Notes: generated by a model from the sequence alone, not told the origin. A stretch of 64,000 nucleotides of DNA from Gemmobacter aquarius (GCF_003060865.1 NZ_CP028918.1:1221001-1285000), one strand, 5' to 3'; shown: positions 27,872-37,418, numbered from the stretch's first letter. Translations and numbers: made by a program.

Positions 27872-28702
27872 GTGCATCCGGCAATCGGGCAGGGCCGCGT
27901 GGCGGTGGTGACGGGCGGGGCTTCGGGCATCGGGCTGGCGGCGGTGGTGCGGTTCGCGTCGATGGGGATGCGGGTTTGCGTGGCCGATCTGGCGGGGCCT
28001 GCGCTTGACGCGGCTAAGGCGGCTGCGCTGGCGGCGGGGGCGCCTGATGCGATGGCCATGGCCTGCGATGTGGCGGATGCGGCGCAGGTGCGGGCGCTGG
28101 CGGATGCGGTTTACGGGCGGTTCGGCGTGGTGCATGTGTTGATGAACAATGCGGGGATGCAGCCCGGCAGCAGCATTTTCGATGCCGAGGAGAATTGGGA
28201 GCGTATCCTTGGCGTCAACCTGATGGGTGTGGTGCGGGGATCGCAGGTTTTTGGCCCGCGCATGATCGCGGGGGGCGAGGCGGGGTTGATCATCAACACC
28301 GGATCCAAGCAGGGGATCACCACGCCGCCCGGAGACCCGGCTTATAACCTGTCGAAGGCGGGGGTGAAGGTGTTCACCGAAGCCTTGCAGCATGATTTGC
28401 GGGGCCGTGCGGGCTGCTTGGTCGAGGCGCGGCTGTTCGTTCCGGGGTTTGTCTTTACGCCGCTGACAGCGCATGGCCGCGTGGAAAAGCCCGCAGGGGC
28501 ATGGACGCCCGAGGAGACGGTGGAGTTCATGCTGCACAGCGTGGCGTGGGGGGATTTCTACATCCTTTGCCCCGATAACGAGGTGACGCGCGAGCTGGAT
28601 GCCAGGCGCATCCTGTGGGCGGCGGGGGATATTGCCGAGAACCGACCGCCCTTGTCGCGCTGGCATCCCGAGTATGCGGAGTTGTTCAAAGCATCGCTTT
28701 AG
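27872..28702 (+). CDS. Short-chain dehydrogenase/reductase
   Basis: Classical SDR of 276 residues with cofactor motif TGGASGIG (about 15-22), NNAG, and active-site Ser (INTGSKQG) with Tyr and Lys in AYNLSKAG. The C-terminal extension (SRWHPEYAELF) is longer than in minimal SDRs. The start is GTG with an AGGAGG site upstream. It is the middle gene between an epimerase and an aldo/keto reductase. Substrate is unknown, presumably a sugar or sugar alcohol given the context. Confidence 0.87.
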   Translation: MHPAIGQGRVAVVTGGASGIGLAAVVRFASMGMRVCVADLAGPALDAAKAAALAAGAPDAMAMACDVADAAQVRALADAVYGRFGVVHVLMNNAGMQPGSSIFDAEENWERILGVNLMGVVRGSQVFGPRMIAGGEAGLIINTGSKQGITTPPGDPAYNLSKAGVKVFTEALQHDLRGRAGCLVEARLFVPGFVFTPLTAHGRVEKPAGAWTPEETVEFMLHSVAWGDFYILCPDNEVTRELDARRILWAAGDIAENRPPLSRWHPEYAELFKASL

Positions 28703-28727
28703 GGCGAAACCTTCTGGGAGGAAGATT

Positions 28728-29789
28728 TTGGAATACAGGACGCTTGGACGGTCGGGGCTGAAGGTCTCGGCGATCACGATGGGGACGTTTACTTTTGGCG
28801 GGGTCGGCCCCTTTGCGCGGGTGGGCAATACCGGCGTGGACGAGGCGCGGCGGCTGGTCGATCTGGCGATCGATCACGGCGTGAACCTGTTCGATACGGC
28901 CAACATGTATTCGAGCGGGGTGGCCGAAGAGATCGTGGGCGAGGTGATGGAGGGGCGGCGCGACAATGTGCTGATCACATCCAAGGCGCGGATGCGGGTG
29001 GGGACGGGGCCGAATGACGAGGGCACGAGCCGCTGGCACCTGATCCGCGAGTGCGAGAAAAGCCTGAAACGGCTGCGGACGGACCATATCGACATCTATT
29101 ACATGCACGAATGGGACGGGACCACGCCGGTCGAGGAGACCATGATGGCGCTGGATATGCTGGTGCAGCAGGGCAAGGTCCGGTATTTCGGCTGCTCGAA
29201 TTATTCGGGCTGGCATGTGATGAAATCGCTGGCCGTGGCCGACCGTGACCGGCGCGAGCGCTTCGTGACGCAGCAGATCCATTACACCATCGAGGCGCGC
29301 GAGGCGGAGTATGAACTGCTGCCGATCAGCGTCGATCAGGGGCTGGGGGTGCTGGTGTGGTCGCCCCTCGCCGCCGGGCTGCTGACCGGCAAGCACCGGC
29401 GCGGCAAGCCGACGCCCGAGGGGACGCGGCAGTTTGCGGGATGGACCGAACCCCCGATCCGCGATGCGGAACGGTTGTATGACATTGTCGAGGTGCTTGT
29501 CTCGGTCGGCGAGGCGCACGGGGTTTCGGCCGCTCAGGTGGCGCTGGCGTGGTTGCTGACGCGGCCTGCGGTGACGTCGCTGGTTGTGGGCGGGCGTAAT
29601 GCGGCGCAGTTCGAGGATAACTTCGCGGCGGTCGATTTGAAGCTGACGGCGGATGAACTGGAACGGTTGAACGAGGTGAGCCGCCCGCCGCTGATCTACC
29701 CCTATTGGCATCAGGGGCAGTTTGCGGTCGACCGCTTTTCCCCCGCCGATCACGCGATGCATGACGGGAACCCGCCGCCGAAGTGGTGA
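28728..29789 (+). CDS. Aldo/keto reductase
   Basis: AKR-fold oxidoreductase of 353 residues. Tetrad residues are visible as Asp and Tyr in FDTANMYSSG, Lys in ITSKARMR and His in YYMHEWDG. The loop VWSPLAAGLLTGKHRRG is typical of the YajO/IolS-like AKRs. The start is TTG 28728, with GGAGG six to seven bases upstream; any ATG further upstream would lie inside the SDR gene. It is the last gene of the oxidoreductase operon, ending at a shared bidirectional terminator. Confidence 0.88.
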   Translation: MEYRTLGRSGLKVSAITMGTFTFGGVGPFARVGNTGVDEARRLVDLAIDHGVNLFDTANMYSSGVAEEIVGEVMEGRRDNVLITSKARMRVGTGPNDEGTSRWHLIRECEKSLKRLRTDHIDIYYMHEWDGTTPVEETMMALDMLVQQGKVRYFGCSNYSGWHVMKSLAVADRDRRERFVTQQIHYTIEAREAEYELLPISVDQGLGVLVWSPLAAGLLTGKHRRGKPTPEGTRQFAGWTEPPIRDAERLYDIVEVLVSVGEAHGVSAAQVALAWLLTRPAVTSLVVGGRNAAQFEDNFAAVDLKLTADELERLNEVSRPPLIYPYWHQGQFAVDRFSPADHAMHDGNPPPKW

Positions 29790-29795
29790 GGGTGC

Positions 29796-29818
29796 GGCCC
29801 CGCCTGTGCGGCGGGGCC
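29796..29818. terminator. Bidirectional terminator
   Basis: GGCCCCGCC-TGTGC-GGCGGGGCC, a perfect 9-bp stem with a 5-base loop followed by TGTTT. It lies between the stops of two converging operons. Confidence 0.75.
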
Positions 29819-29822
29819 TGTT

Positions 29823-30431
29823 TCAGCGGTTGGCGATGGCTGCGGTGATCGCGGTCATGGCCAGCATGCCCGGATCGTCCATGCCGATGGTCTTTTCGCC
29901 GAAGATGCGGGCGCGGCCGATGGTGGCGACCTTGCCGCGCATATCGTCCAACGCCTGTTTGGCCGCTTGGGTGGCGGTGTCGGCCATCGGGACCGCATCG
30001 GTCTGGCCTGCGGTGGCCTTTGCCACGGCGTCGAGGCTGTCGAGCACGGTCTTGCCACCCAGATCAGCCTTGCCGCGTGCCTGCATCGCGTCGCGTGCGC
30101 CTGCGATCAGGGCGGGGAGGTCGGCCACGTCGACGGATGTTTGTCCGCGCAGGGTTTTGGCCATGGACATCAGGCCGGTGGCCATGAGCGTGCCGTAGCT
30201 GGAGCCGGAGGTTTTGGTGAAGGCCTGCGCGCAGGCGAGCAGGGCCTGGCCGAGGTCTTCGGGCAGGGTGGGGGCAAGGTCGGTGATCGCCCGCATGCCA
30301 CGGGTGAGCGTGACGCCGAGGTCGCCGTCGCCAAGCGCGCCGTCTGCGGCGTTGAGCGTTTCAAACTCACGCTCCATCGCGGCGGTCAGGCGGGTGATGG
30401 CGGCCCGCAGATCGTCGGTCGTCAGGGTCAT
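29823..30431 (-). CDS. dhaL: Dihydroxyacetone kinase subunit DhaL-like
   Basis: Nucleotide-binding subunit of a two-component dihydroxyacetone-type kinase, 202 residues. The Mg-ATP/ADP site aspartates are Asp30, Asp35 and Asp37 in NAADGALGDGDLGVT. The glycine-rich SGSSYGTLMATGL segment also binds nucleotide. ATG 30431 overlaps the DhaK-like stop (ATGA). No DhaM (PTS donor) gene is present, so ATP-dependent action is likely. Given the sugar context the ketose could be dihydroxyacetone or a C4 ketose such as erythrulose; this is inference. Confidence 0.88.
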   Translation of the reverse strand: MTLTTDDLRAAITRLTAAMEREFETLNAADGALGDGDLGVTLTRGMRAITDLAPTLPEDLGQALLACAQAFTKTSGSSYGTLMATGLMSMAKTLRGQTSVDVADLPALIAGARDAMQARGKADLGGKTVLDSLDAVAKATAGQTDAVPMADTATQAAKQALDDMRGKVATIGRARIFGEKTIGMDDPGMLAMTAITAAIANR

Positions 30432-31429
30432 TTCACGCTCCAGAAGGCGCAGTCGCAAGGGGCGGTGAGGTAGGATTCGAGTTCCGCGTCGAGTTTGATG
30501 AGGGTGAAGGACACGCCCGTCATCTCCATGCTGGTGGCGTAGCGGCCGACAAGCGGCATGACGGTGGTGGCACCGGCGGCGTCGAGGCGGGCTTTGACGG
30601 TGCGGTAAAGGATGTAGAGTTCCTCGGGCGGGGTGGCGCCGAGGCTGTTGACGAGGATCGAGACGCGGTCGCCCGATGCAATCGGCAGGTCGTCGAGCAG
30701 GCGGTCCATCATTTCGGATGCGATGGCATCGGCGGGGCGGAGTTTGTCGCGCCAGACGCCCGGTTCGCCGTGGATGCCCATGCCCATTTCCATCTCGTCC
30801 TCGGCGATGGTGAAGGTGGGTTTTCCGGCTTGCGGCACGGTGCAGGGCGACAGGGCCGCGCCGACCGAGCGGCAGGCGTCGGCGGCTTTCTGGGCGATGC
30901 GGGTGACTTCGTCGAGGTCGCGGCCTGCCTCGGCGGCTGCGCCTGCGATCTTGAAGGCATAGACCATGCCCGCCACGCCGCGCCGTTTGGCGGCTTCGTC
31001 CTTGGGGGCGGATGCCACATCGTCGGCAAGGATGACGGTGGTGCAGCGGATGTCTTCGAATTCCACGAGGTCGCCGGCCATGTCGAAGTTCATGATGTCG
31101 CCGCCGTAATTGCCGTAAAGGCGCAGCACGCCCGCGCCGGTATCGGCGGCGCGCATGGCATCGGCCATTTGCTCGGCGGAAGGCGAGGCGAAGACGTCAC
31201 CGATGGCGCAGGCATCGAGAAGGCCGGTGCCGACATAGCCGGTAAAGACCGGCAGGTGGCCGGAACCGCCGCCCGTGACGATGCCGACCTTGCCCTTGGC
31301 CCCCGGTGTTGCGCGGGCGACGACGCGGCCCGTGTCGCCGTGCAGGCGGTAGTGTTGGGGATGGGCTGCGGTGAAACCGGCCAGCATTTCGTCGACGTAA
31401 TCGACGGGGTTGTTGAGGATCTTTTTCAT
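30428..31429 (-). CDS. dhaK: Dihydroxyacetone kinase subunit DhaK-like
   Basis: Substrate-binding subunit, 333 residues. The GGGSGH motif (53-58) and Asp111 (GGDIMNF) are present. So is His220 (GIHGEPG), equivalent to the histidine that forms the covalent hemiaminal with the ketone in E. coli DhaK. The gene follows a permease gene after about 50 bases and overlaps dhaL, placing the kinase in the second ABC transporter operon. That makes it the likely first enzyme for the imported ketose. In mycobacteria related kinases act on erythrulose; I cannot distinguish these substrates here. Confidence 0.9.
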   Translation of the reverse strand: MKKILNNPVDYVDEMLAGFTAAHPQHYRLHGDTGRVVARATPGAKGKVGIVTGGGSGHLPVFTGYVGTGLLDACAIGDVFASPSAEQMADAMRAADTGAGVLRLYGNYGGDIMNFDMAGDLVEFEDIRCTTVILADDVASAPKDEAAKRRGVAGMVYAFKIAGAAAEAGRDLDEVTRIAQKAADACRSVGAALSPCTVPQAGKPTFTIAEDEMEMGMGIHGEPGVWRDKLRPADAIASEMMDRLLDDLPIASGDRVSILVNSLGATPPEELYILYRTVKARLDAAGATTVMPLVGRYATSMEMTGVSFTLIKLDAELESYLTAPCDCAFWSVK

Positions 31430-31477
31430 CGGGGGTCCCTTTCGGTTTCTGGCGTGGCGCGGTCAGGCCGGGTGTGG

Positions 31478-32458
31478 TCAGGCTTTACGGGGCTTGGCGC
31501 GCCATGTGTTCATGATCATGACAAGGATGAGCAGGGTGCCCCAGATCAGTTCACGCGCAAAGTTCGAGACTTGCAGCATGTTCATCCCCGAGGACAGGAA
31601 TTGCATCGACAGGACGGCCAGCACCACGCCGATCACGCGCCCGTATCCTCCGTAGGGGTTGACACCCCCGAGCACGGCGATGAGGACGGCGAGGAGCAGG
31701 TAGCTTGACCCGTAATCGGCCTTGGCGGAATTCGCGCGGCTCATCACCACCATGCCCGAGATGGCGGCGAGCGCGCCCGAGAGCATGTAGACGCGCAACA
31801 GCATGGCGTCGATGTCAATGGCTGCGTAGCGGGCGGCGAGCGGGTTCGCGCCGAACATCCGCAGTTTGATGCCAAAGCCGGTGCGGGTGAGCAAAAGCGA
31901 GATGCCAAGGGCAAGGAGGGCGAAGACGATGAGGGGGGTGGGGATGCCCAGCACCGTGGAATTGCCGATCCATGCGGTGGCGGGGGGAAAGCCCATGACG
32001 GCAGAGCCGCCGGTCATGGCGATGGCGATGCCGGTGAAGATGAGGCCCGAGCCGAGGGTGGCAAGGATCGGCGGCAGGCCGAGGGTGGCGATGAGGATGC
32101 CGTTGAACAGGCCCGCGACCACGCCGACCGCGACCGAGACCGACAGGGCGAGCGCGAGGACGGCCCAGCCGTCTCCGCTGCCGGTGAGTTTGGTCAGGAT
32201 GAGGGCTGCGACGATCGCGGTCATGTTGGCGATGCCGACAACCGACAGGTCGATGCCGCCGGTCAGCATGGTGATGGTCATGGCAAGCGCGAGGATGGCG
32301 AATTCGGGGAACTGGAAGGCCATCGACGTGAGGTTCTGCACGCTCAGGAACTTGTCGGGCGAGAGCAGCGCCATGACGAGGAACACGGCGAGCGCGATCA
32401 GGGCGAGGCGGCCTTCGGTCGATGCGGTGAAGCGGGTGAGCATTGGAACCTCGTTCAT
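31478..32458 (-). CDS. CUT2-family sugar ABC transporter, permease 2
   Basis: RbsC-type permease of 326 residues with about nine or ten helices. Family motifs are TITMLTGGIDLSVVGIAN and the late LLAVLIAVLGGVNPYGGYGR. ATG 32458 overlaps the stop of permease 1 (ATGA). ATG 32443 is an alternative, with a GAGG site five to six bases upstream. Two distinct permeases in one operon imply a heterodimeric channel, as in the AI-2/rhamnose-like CUT2 transporters. Confidence 0.9.
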   Translation of the reverse strand: MNEVPMLTRFTASTEGRLALIALAVFLVMALLSPDKFLSVQNLTSMAFQFPEFAILALAMTITMLTGGIDLSVVGIANMTAIVAALILTKLTGSGDGWAVLALALSVSVAVGVVAGLFNGILIATLGLPPILATLGSGLIFTGIAIAMTGGSAVMGFPPATAWIGNSTVLGIPTPLIVFALLALGISLLLTRTGFGIKLRMFGANPLAARYAAIDIDAMLLRVYMLSGALAAISGMVVMSRANSAKADYGSSYLLLAVLIAVLGGVNPYGGYGRVIGVVLAVLSMQFLSSGMNMLQVSNFARELIWGTLLILVMIMNTWRAKPRKA

Positions 32459-33441
32459 GCGGCGCGGGCGGCGGCGCGTTTGGCTTGCCACGCAGGCAGG
32501 CCGGTGCCGAGCAGGATGAGGCAACCGATGGTGACAGATTGCCATGTCGAGGGGATGCCAAGGACGATCAGGCTGTTCCGGACAAGGACGATGAGGGCCA
32601 CGCCAAGGATGGTGCCGGTGAGCGTGCCGTGGCCACCAGCAAGGCGTGCGCCGCCGAGGACGACGGCGGCGATGACGGACAGCTCGAGGCCGACGAGGTC
32701 GAAGGGGTTGGCGACGCGGGCCATGCTGGCATGGATGATGCCCGCAAGGCCTGCAAGGGCGCCGACGTAGATGTAGACGAAGAACTGCACGCGCGAGACG
32801 TTGATGCCGATGCGGCGCGCGCTTTCTTCCGACCCGCCGATGGCGAAGATTTGCCGCCCCAGCATGGTGCGGTGCAGGATCGCCCATGTGAGCACGACGA
32901 CGAGGACGGTGACGGCAAAGGCGCCGTGCAGCGAGTAGAACGAGCCGTCGGAATTTTCACCGCGCAGGAGCATCATGCGGCCGAAATCGCGCATGCCGGG
33001 GGGCAGGGTGGTGATCTGCTTTTGGCCGATGAAGGTGAGCATGGTGCCACGGAAGATCGACATGGTGCCAAGCGTGACGATCAGCGTGGGCAGGCCGAAA
33101 AACGCGATCAGCACGCCGTTGAATGCGCCGAGGGCTGCGCCGACTGCCATGCCAAAGGCGAGTGCGGCCCACCACGGCAGCCACGGCAGGGCGGCGTTCA
33201 GGATCATGGCGGTGACATACATGGTAAAGGCGGCGACGGCGGTGAAGGACACGTCGATGCCGCCGGAGATCAGCACGATCAGGGCCGCGACCGCGAAGAT
33301 GCCAAGGACGATGCCGCCGCGCAGCAGGTCTGTCAGGGTGGCGAGCGACAGGAAACCTGGGTCTGACATCGCGGCGGCGGCGCAAAAGCCGAGGATCACG
33401 AGGGCGACGAGGGTTTCGTTGCGGGTCCAGTCGATTTTCAT
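32455..33441 (-). CDS. CUT2-family sugar ABC transporter, permease 1
   Basis: RbsC-type permease of 328 residues. Features are ALIVLISGGIDVSFTAVAAF and AAVVLGGARLAGGHGTLTG, which correspond to the conserved cytoplasmic loops of ribose-class permeases. The C-terminus is Ala/Arg-rich. ATG 33441 overlaps the ATPase gene stop and its own stop overlaps permease 2, so translation of the three genes is coupled. Confidence 0.9.
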   Translation of the reverse strand: MKIDWTRNETLVALVILGFCAAAAMSDPGFLSLATLTDLLRGGIVLGIFAVAALIVLISGGIDVSFTAVAAFTMYVTAMILNAALPWLPWWAALAFGMAVGAALGAFNGVLIAFFGLPTLIVTLGTMSIFRGTMLTFIGQKQITTLPPGMRDFGRMMLLRGENSDGSFYSLHGAFAVTVLVVVLTWAILHRTMLGRQIFAIGGSEESARRIGINVSRVQFFVYIYVGALAGLAGIIHASMARVANPFDLVGLELSVIAAVVLGGARLAGGHGTLTGTILGVALIVLVRNSLIVLGIPSTWQSVTIGCLILLGTGLPAWQAKRAAARAA

Positions 33442-34925
33442 GACGCCAGCCTGTGGGCGAGTTCGGTTTCGGTGACGGCGCGGGCGTCGAAGTCTTCGGT
33501 GATGCGGCCGGATTTCATCACGAGGACGCGGTGGCAGGTGGCCAGCACCTCGGGCAGGTCGTCGGAGATGACGATGACGCCTAGGCCCTGGGCGGCAAGG
33601 CCCGCGATGATGCCGTGGATTTCGGATTTGGAGCCGACATCGACGCCGACGCTTGGACCGTTGAGGATCAGGACGCGGGGGGAACGGGCCATCCAGCGGG
33701 CAAGCACCACGCGCTGCTGGTTGCCGCCCGACAGCGAGCGGACGGGGGCATCGGGGGTGGTTGTTTTCACCGAAAGTCGTTTGAGCCAATCGCGCGCTTC
33801 GGACATCAGGGCGGGCAGGTCCAGGATGCCTGCGGTGCTGCCATGCGCGTCGAGGCGGCCTATGGCGATGTTTTGCAGGATGCTTTGCGTGAGGAACAGG
33901 CCTTCGGTCAGGCGGTCTTCGGGCACGTAGCCGATGCCAGCTTCGGCGGCGGCAAGGGGGTTGCCGGTGGGGACGGGCTTGCCGTTCAGCGTGATGCTGC
34001 CACGGTCGGGCGCGACGAGGCCGAAGAGCGCCTTGGCCAGTGCGGTGCGGCCTGACCCGAGAAGGCCCGAGATGCCCAGCACCTCGCCTGCGTGGAGGGT
34101 AAAGGAGATGTCGGTGCAGGCGCCATCCTTGTGCAGGTTTTCGACCTGCATCAGGACGGGGGCGTTGGCGGGCAGGGGGGCTGGCGGGCTTGCGGCAACG
34201 TCGCGGCCTGTCATATGGCGGGTGAGCGAGGCTGCGTCGAAGTCGGTCGCGGGGCCTTCGGCGACCTTTTCGCCGTTCCTGAGCACCACGACATGTTCGC
34301 AGACCTCAAGCACCTCGGCCAGTTTGTGGCTGACGAAAAGGACGGCCACGCCATCGGCTTTCAGGCGGCGGATGATGCCCAGAAGCACCCGCACCTCGCG
34401 TTCCGTGAGCGCGGTGGTGGGTTCGTCCATGATGATAAGGCGGGCTTCGGTGGCCAAGGCGCGGCAGATGGCGACGAGTTGCTTGTGCGCGACCGAGAGG
34501 GTTTCGACCGCCACGTCGAGCGGGATGTCGACGCCGATGCGCGCAAGGGTGCGGGTGGCGAGGTCGCGGATGCGTGCCTTGCGGTAGAGCCGTGCGCCTG
34601 CGCCAATTTCGGCGGAGAAGGCGATGTTTTCGGCGACCGAGAGGTTGGGGAACAGCGAGAAGTCCTGAAAGATCACTTTGATGCCCGCCGCTGCCGAGAG
34701 GCGCGGGTTGAGGGGGCCTTGGGTCACGCCTGCAAAGGCGATGCGGCCACGGTCGGGCTGTTCGACGCCTGCGAGGATCTTGATGAGGGTGGATTTGCCC
34801 GAGCCGTTCTCGCCGGCCAGACACACGGCTTCGCCCGCCGCTATGGACAGGCTGACGCCATCGAGCGCGGTGATGCCGGAATAGGTTTTCGTCACGCCGT
34901 CGAGCGTAACCAATGCGTCTGGCAT
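33438..34925 (-). CDS. CUT2-family sugar ABC transporter, ATP-binding protein
   Basis: Two-domain RbsA-type ATPase, 495 residues. Domain 1 has Walker A GENGSGKS and Walker B LIIMDEPTTAL. Domain 2 has GLLGSGRTA, signature LSGGNQQRV, and the unusual Walker B VLILNGPSVGVD, in which the usual Asp-Glu is replaced by Asn-Gly. Loss of the catalytic glutamate in the second site suggests one active ATPase site. ATG 34925 has AAGGA five bases upstream. Confidence 0.92.
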   Translation of the reverse strand: MPDALVTLDGVTKTYSGITALDGVSLSIAAGEAVCLAGENGSGKSTLIKILAGVEQPDRGRIAFAGVTQGPLNPRLSAAAGIKVIFQDFSLFPNLSVAENIAFSAEIGAGARLYRKARIRDLATRTLARIGVDIPLDVAVETLSVAHKQLVAICRALATEARLIIMDEPTTALTEREVRVLLGIIRRLKADGVAVLFVSHKLAEVLEVCEHVVVLRNGEKVAEGPATDFDAASLTRHMTGRDVAASPPAPLPANAPVLMQVENLHKDGACTDISFTLHAGEVLGISGLLGSGRTALAKALFGLVAPDRGSITLNGKPVPTGNPLAAAEAGIGYVPEDRLTEGLFLTQSILQNIAIGRLDAHGSTAGILDLPALMSEARDWLKRLSVKTTTPDAPVRSLSGGNQQRVVLARWMARSPRVLILNGPSVGVDVGSKSEIHGIIAGLAAQGLGVIVISDDLPEVLATCHRVLVMKSGRITEDFDARAVTETELAHRLAS

Positions 34926-34968
34926 GAGGATCCTTGATCGGTCGGCGACCGGATGGTCGGGCGGAAAA

Positions 34969-34991
34969 GGGGGCGGCAAGGCGCCGCCCCC
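34969..34991 (-). terminator. Intra-operon stem-loop between binding protein and ATPase
   Basis: GGGGGCGGC-AAGGC-GCCGCCCCC, a perfect 9-bp stem with a 5-base loop, 12 bases after the binding-protein stop. It has the same position in the operon as the stem-loop at 19559-19600. Confidence 0.65.
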
Positions 34992-35002
34992 GATGGGAAG
35001 GA

Positions 35003-35983
35003 TCAGAACGGATAGTCGGCCATGTTGGCCTTGTTCACGTTGACCCAAGCCTGACCGTAGATGACTTTGCCGTCGAGTTTGACCTTGTTGTAGCCTTCAA
35101 GCCCGAGGTCCATGCCATCGGTGACCGCTTCGCCGTTCATCACCATCGTGGCGAGCTTGTTCATCGCATAGCCTGCGACGGACGGATCCCAGAAACCGAT
35201 GCCATCGACCGCGCCGGTGTCGAGATACTGGCCCGCGATCGAGGGCAGCGAGGTGCCGAAGACGCAGGTCTTGTCGCCGAGACCCTTTTCTTCGACTGCA
35301 AGGCCGATGCCTGCGACGTCGGTCGAGGCCGAGCCTTGCAGGCCCTTGACGTTCGGGAAGGCGCGCAGGACTTCCTGTGCCTTTTCATAGGCTTTCTGCT
35401 GGTCGTCGAAGGTTTCGTTCTTGTCGCCGACAAGCGTCATCTTCGGATACTTTTCCTTCTGGTACGCGATTGCGCCATCGACCCACTGGTTGTGCGTCTG
35501 GCTGGTGAGCGAGCCGACGAAGACGGCGTATTCACCTTCGCCGCCCATGCAGGTGGCCATCTGTTCCATCAGGTTGGCGCCGAAATCCTCGTTCACGAAG
35601 GCTTCGATGTCGTAGTTGGTGTTCTGCTGGCTGGCGGCTTCATGGGTGATGACGGTGATGCCCGCATCCATGGCGCGCTTCAGCACGGGTTCCAGCGCCT
35701 CGGGCGACATCGGGACGACGGCGAGGGCGTTGACGCCCTGGGCGATCATGTCTTCGATCAGGGCGGCCTGCTGCTGCGGGTCAGCCTGTGCGGGGCCGAC
35801 CTGAAAGGCATCGTTGCCGGTGTCGGTGGCGTATTGCTTGACGCCTTCTTCCATCCGGTTGAACCACTGGATGCCGGCGATCTTGACGACCGTGGCGATT
35901 TTCTTTGAGTCCTGCGCCGCTGCGGGCAGGGCGAGGATCGAGGCCGAAGCGGCCAGAACGGCGAGCAACTTTACGGATTTCAT
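35003..35983 (-). CDS. CUT2-family sugar ABC transporter, substrate-binding protein
   Basis: Periplasmic receptor of 326 residues with a clear signal peptide ([19 protein letters not shown]). The mature protein has the peripla_BP_4 fold ([55 protein letters not shown]). The HEA and NYDIEAF signatures recall AI-2/rhamnose-type receptors (LsrB, RhaS), but the ligand is not determined. It has a GGGAGG site seven bases before ATG 35983. It is first gene of the operon running down to dhaL at 29823, with an AT-rich promoter region at 36030-36125. Confidence 0.88.
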   Translation of the reverse strand: MKSVKLLAVLAASASILALPAAAQDSKKIATVVKIAGIQWFNRMEEGVKQYATDTGNDAFQVGPAQADPQQQAALIEDMIAQGVNALAVVPMSPEALEPVLKRAMDAGITVITHEAASQQNTNYDIEAFVNEDFGANLMEQMATCMGGEGEYAVFVGSLTSQTHNQWVDGAIAYQKEKYPKMTLVGDKNETFDDQQKAYEKAQEVLRAFPNVKGLQGSASTDVAGIGLAVEEKGLGDKTCVFGTSLPSIAGQYLDTGAVDGIGFWDPSVAGYAMNKLATMVMNGEAVTDGMDLGLEGYNKVKLDGKVIYGQAWVNVNKANMADYPF

Positions 35984-36048
35984 AAGACTTCCTCCCTGAT
36001 GACACCCCGTTTCGGGGCATTTCTTTTCTTGGCTACAGATTAGGCAGT

Positions 36049-36065
36049 CTGGATTGTAATTCCAG
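36049..36065. promoter_or_regulatory. Inverted repeat in the second transporter promoter region
   Basis: CTGGA-N7-TCCAG within an AT-rich stretch (36030-36125) upstream of the minus-strand transporter operon. It is a candidate regulator site. A small hairpin CCCCG-TTT-CGGGG lies closer to the gene, at 36005-36017. Confidence 0.3.
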
Positions 36066-36189
36066 TGTTTTTTCAGCGGTTGACGCTAAAAAAATCGTTT
36101 TCATACAATGGGTTATTTGGGTTTTCCATAGGCGGGCGCCGCCCCCTTGGCCTGATGGGCCGGAGCGGTCTTTGCACAGTGCGGGCAGG

Positions 36190-37418
36190 TCAGGCGCGGG
36201 TGGCGGTGCTCCTTTGGGCGGTGACGAGGGACAGCACGAGGTCGGGGTCGGCGTGGTGGGCCAAGTGGCCCGCGCCGCGGATCAGGTGGATCGCGGTTGT
36301 GGCGGGCAGGTGTTCGATGCAGCGCCAGTCAAGGATGCGGTCGGCGGTGCCGAAGATCACGGTGGTGGCGCAGGTCAGGCGGGCGAGGTCGGCGGTGATG
36401 TCGATCTGCTGGAAGCCGTGGGATGACAGGGCGGCGGCGAGGGGGGCATGGCCCGCGCGCTGCGCTTTCAGGCGGGCGAGTTCCTGCGCGAGCGCTGTGG
36501 GGGACAGGGGGCCTGCGTCAAGCAGCGAAAGCGCGCGTGCGAGGGCTTGCGGCGTTTCGGCGGCGAGCATGCCTTGGGTGAAATCGGGGTTGATGCGGGG
36601 GCCGAGGCCTGCGGGAGCCGACAGGATCAGGTGTGCGATGCGCTGCGGCATGAGGGTGGCGATTTTGACGGCGAGGGCCGCGCCGAGGGAATGGCCGATG
36701 AGGGTGAGGGGGCCAGCGGGGATGGCTTGCGTTACGGTTTGGGCGAGGGTGGTCAAGACTTCGTCGAGGGTCGCGGCGGGGGCGCTGTCGCCGTGGCCCG
36801 GAAGGTCGGGCGCGAGGACGCTGTGGCCTGCGGCGGCAAGGCGGCGGGGCAGGTCGCGCCAGCCTTTCGGGCTGTCGAACAACCCGTGCAGGAGGACGAT
36901 TGCCTCGGCGCTGCCGGTGGGGGCTTGGCCTTGGGTGGTGCCGGTCACATCGGCGGCGGTGATGCGGCCACGGCGGCCCGTGCCTGCGACGAGCGCGAGG
37001 TCTGCACCGCTGCGGCGGGCGGCGGCGCGGGCGGCGGGGCTGGCTGCGGGGCTGGCTGCGGGGCTGGCTGCGGGGCGGGGGGGGCGGATCGGGCGGGGAT
37101 CGCTGCCTGCGCTGCTGCGGCGGGGGCTGGCGCTGCGGGGGCGGTTTGGGGGGCGGGTTCGGGGGTCGTTTCTGCGCCTTCGGCTTCGACCAGCGCAATG
37201 GGGTGGGCGAGGGCGACCATCTCGCCGGGGTGGACGAGCTGTTCCAGAAGGGTGCCGTCGGTCAGGGCGGGGACTTCGACCACGGTCTTGTCGGTTTCGA
37301 CCTCCAAGAGCACGTCTCCGCGTTTGAAGGCGGTGCCGGGGGTGACGAGCCAATCGGTGACCCGCGCTTCCTCCATCGTTTCGCCAAGGCGGGGCAGGGT
37401 GAGGGTTATGCGGCCCAT
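36190..37418 (-). pseudogene. acoC: AcoC-like E2 (lipoyl + alpha/beta-hydrolase), frameshifted in a G8 tract
   Basis: Dihydrolipoyl acetyltransferase-like component of an acetoin-dehydrogenase-type complex. Frame 1 (37418 to about 37085) encodes the lipoyl domain with the lysine motif VETDKTVVEV, then a Pro/Ala/Gln linker. Frame 2 (about 37076 to 36190) encodes an E3-binding segment (GADLALVAGTGRRGRITAAD) and an alpha/beta hydrolase domain with GHSLGA nucleophile elbow and a C-terminal GAGHLAHHA histidine. The frames meet at G8 (37077-37084); one more G would join them into about 409 residues, the AcoC size. It may be a real mutation, a phase-variable tract or a sequencing error. Its start overlaps the acoB stop by 13 bases. 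Confidence 0.82.
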
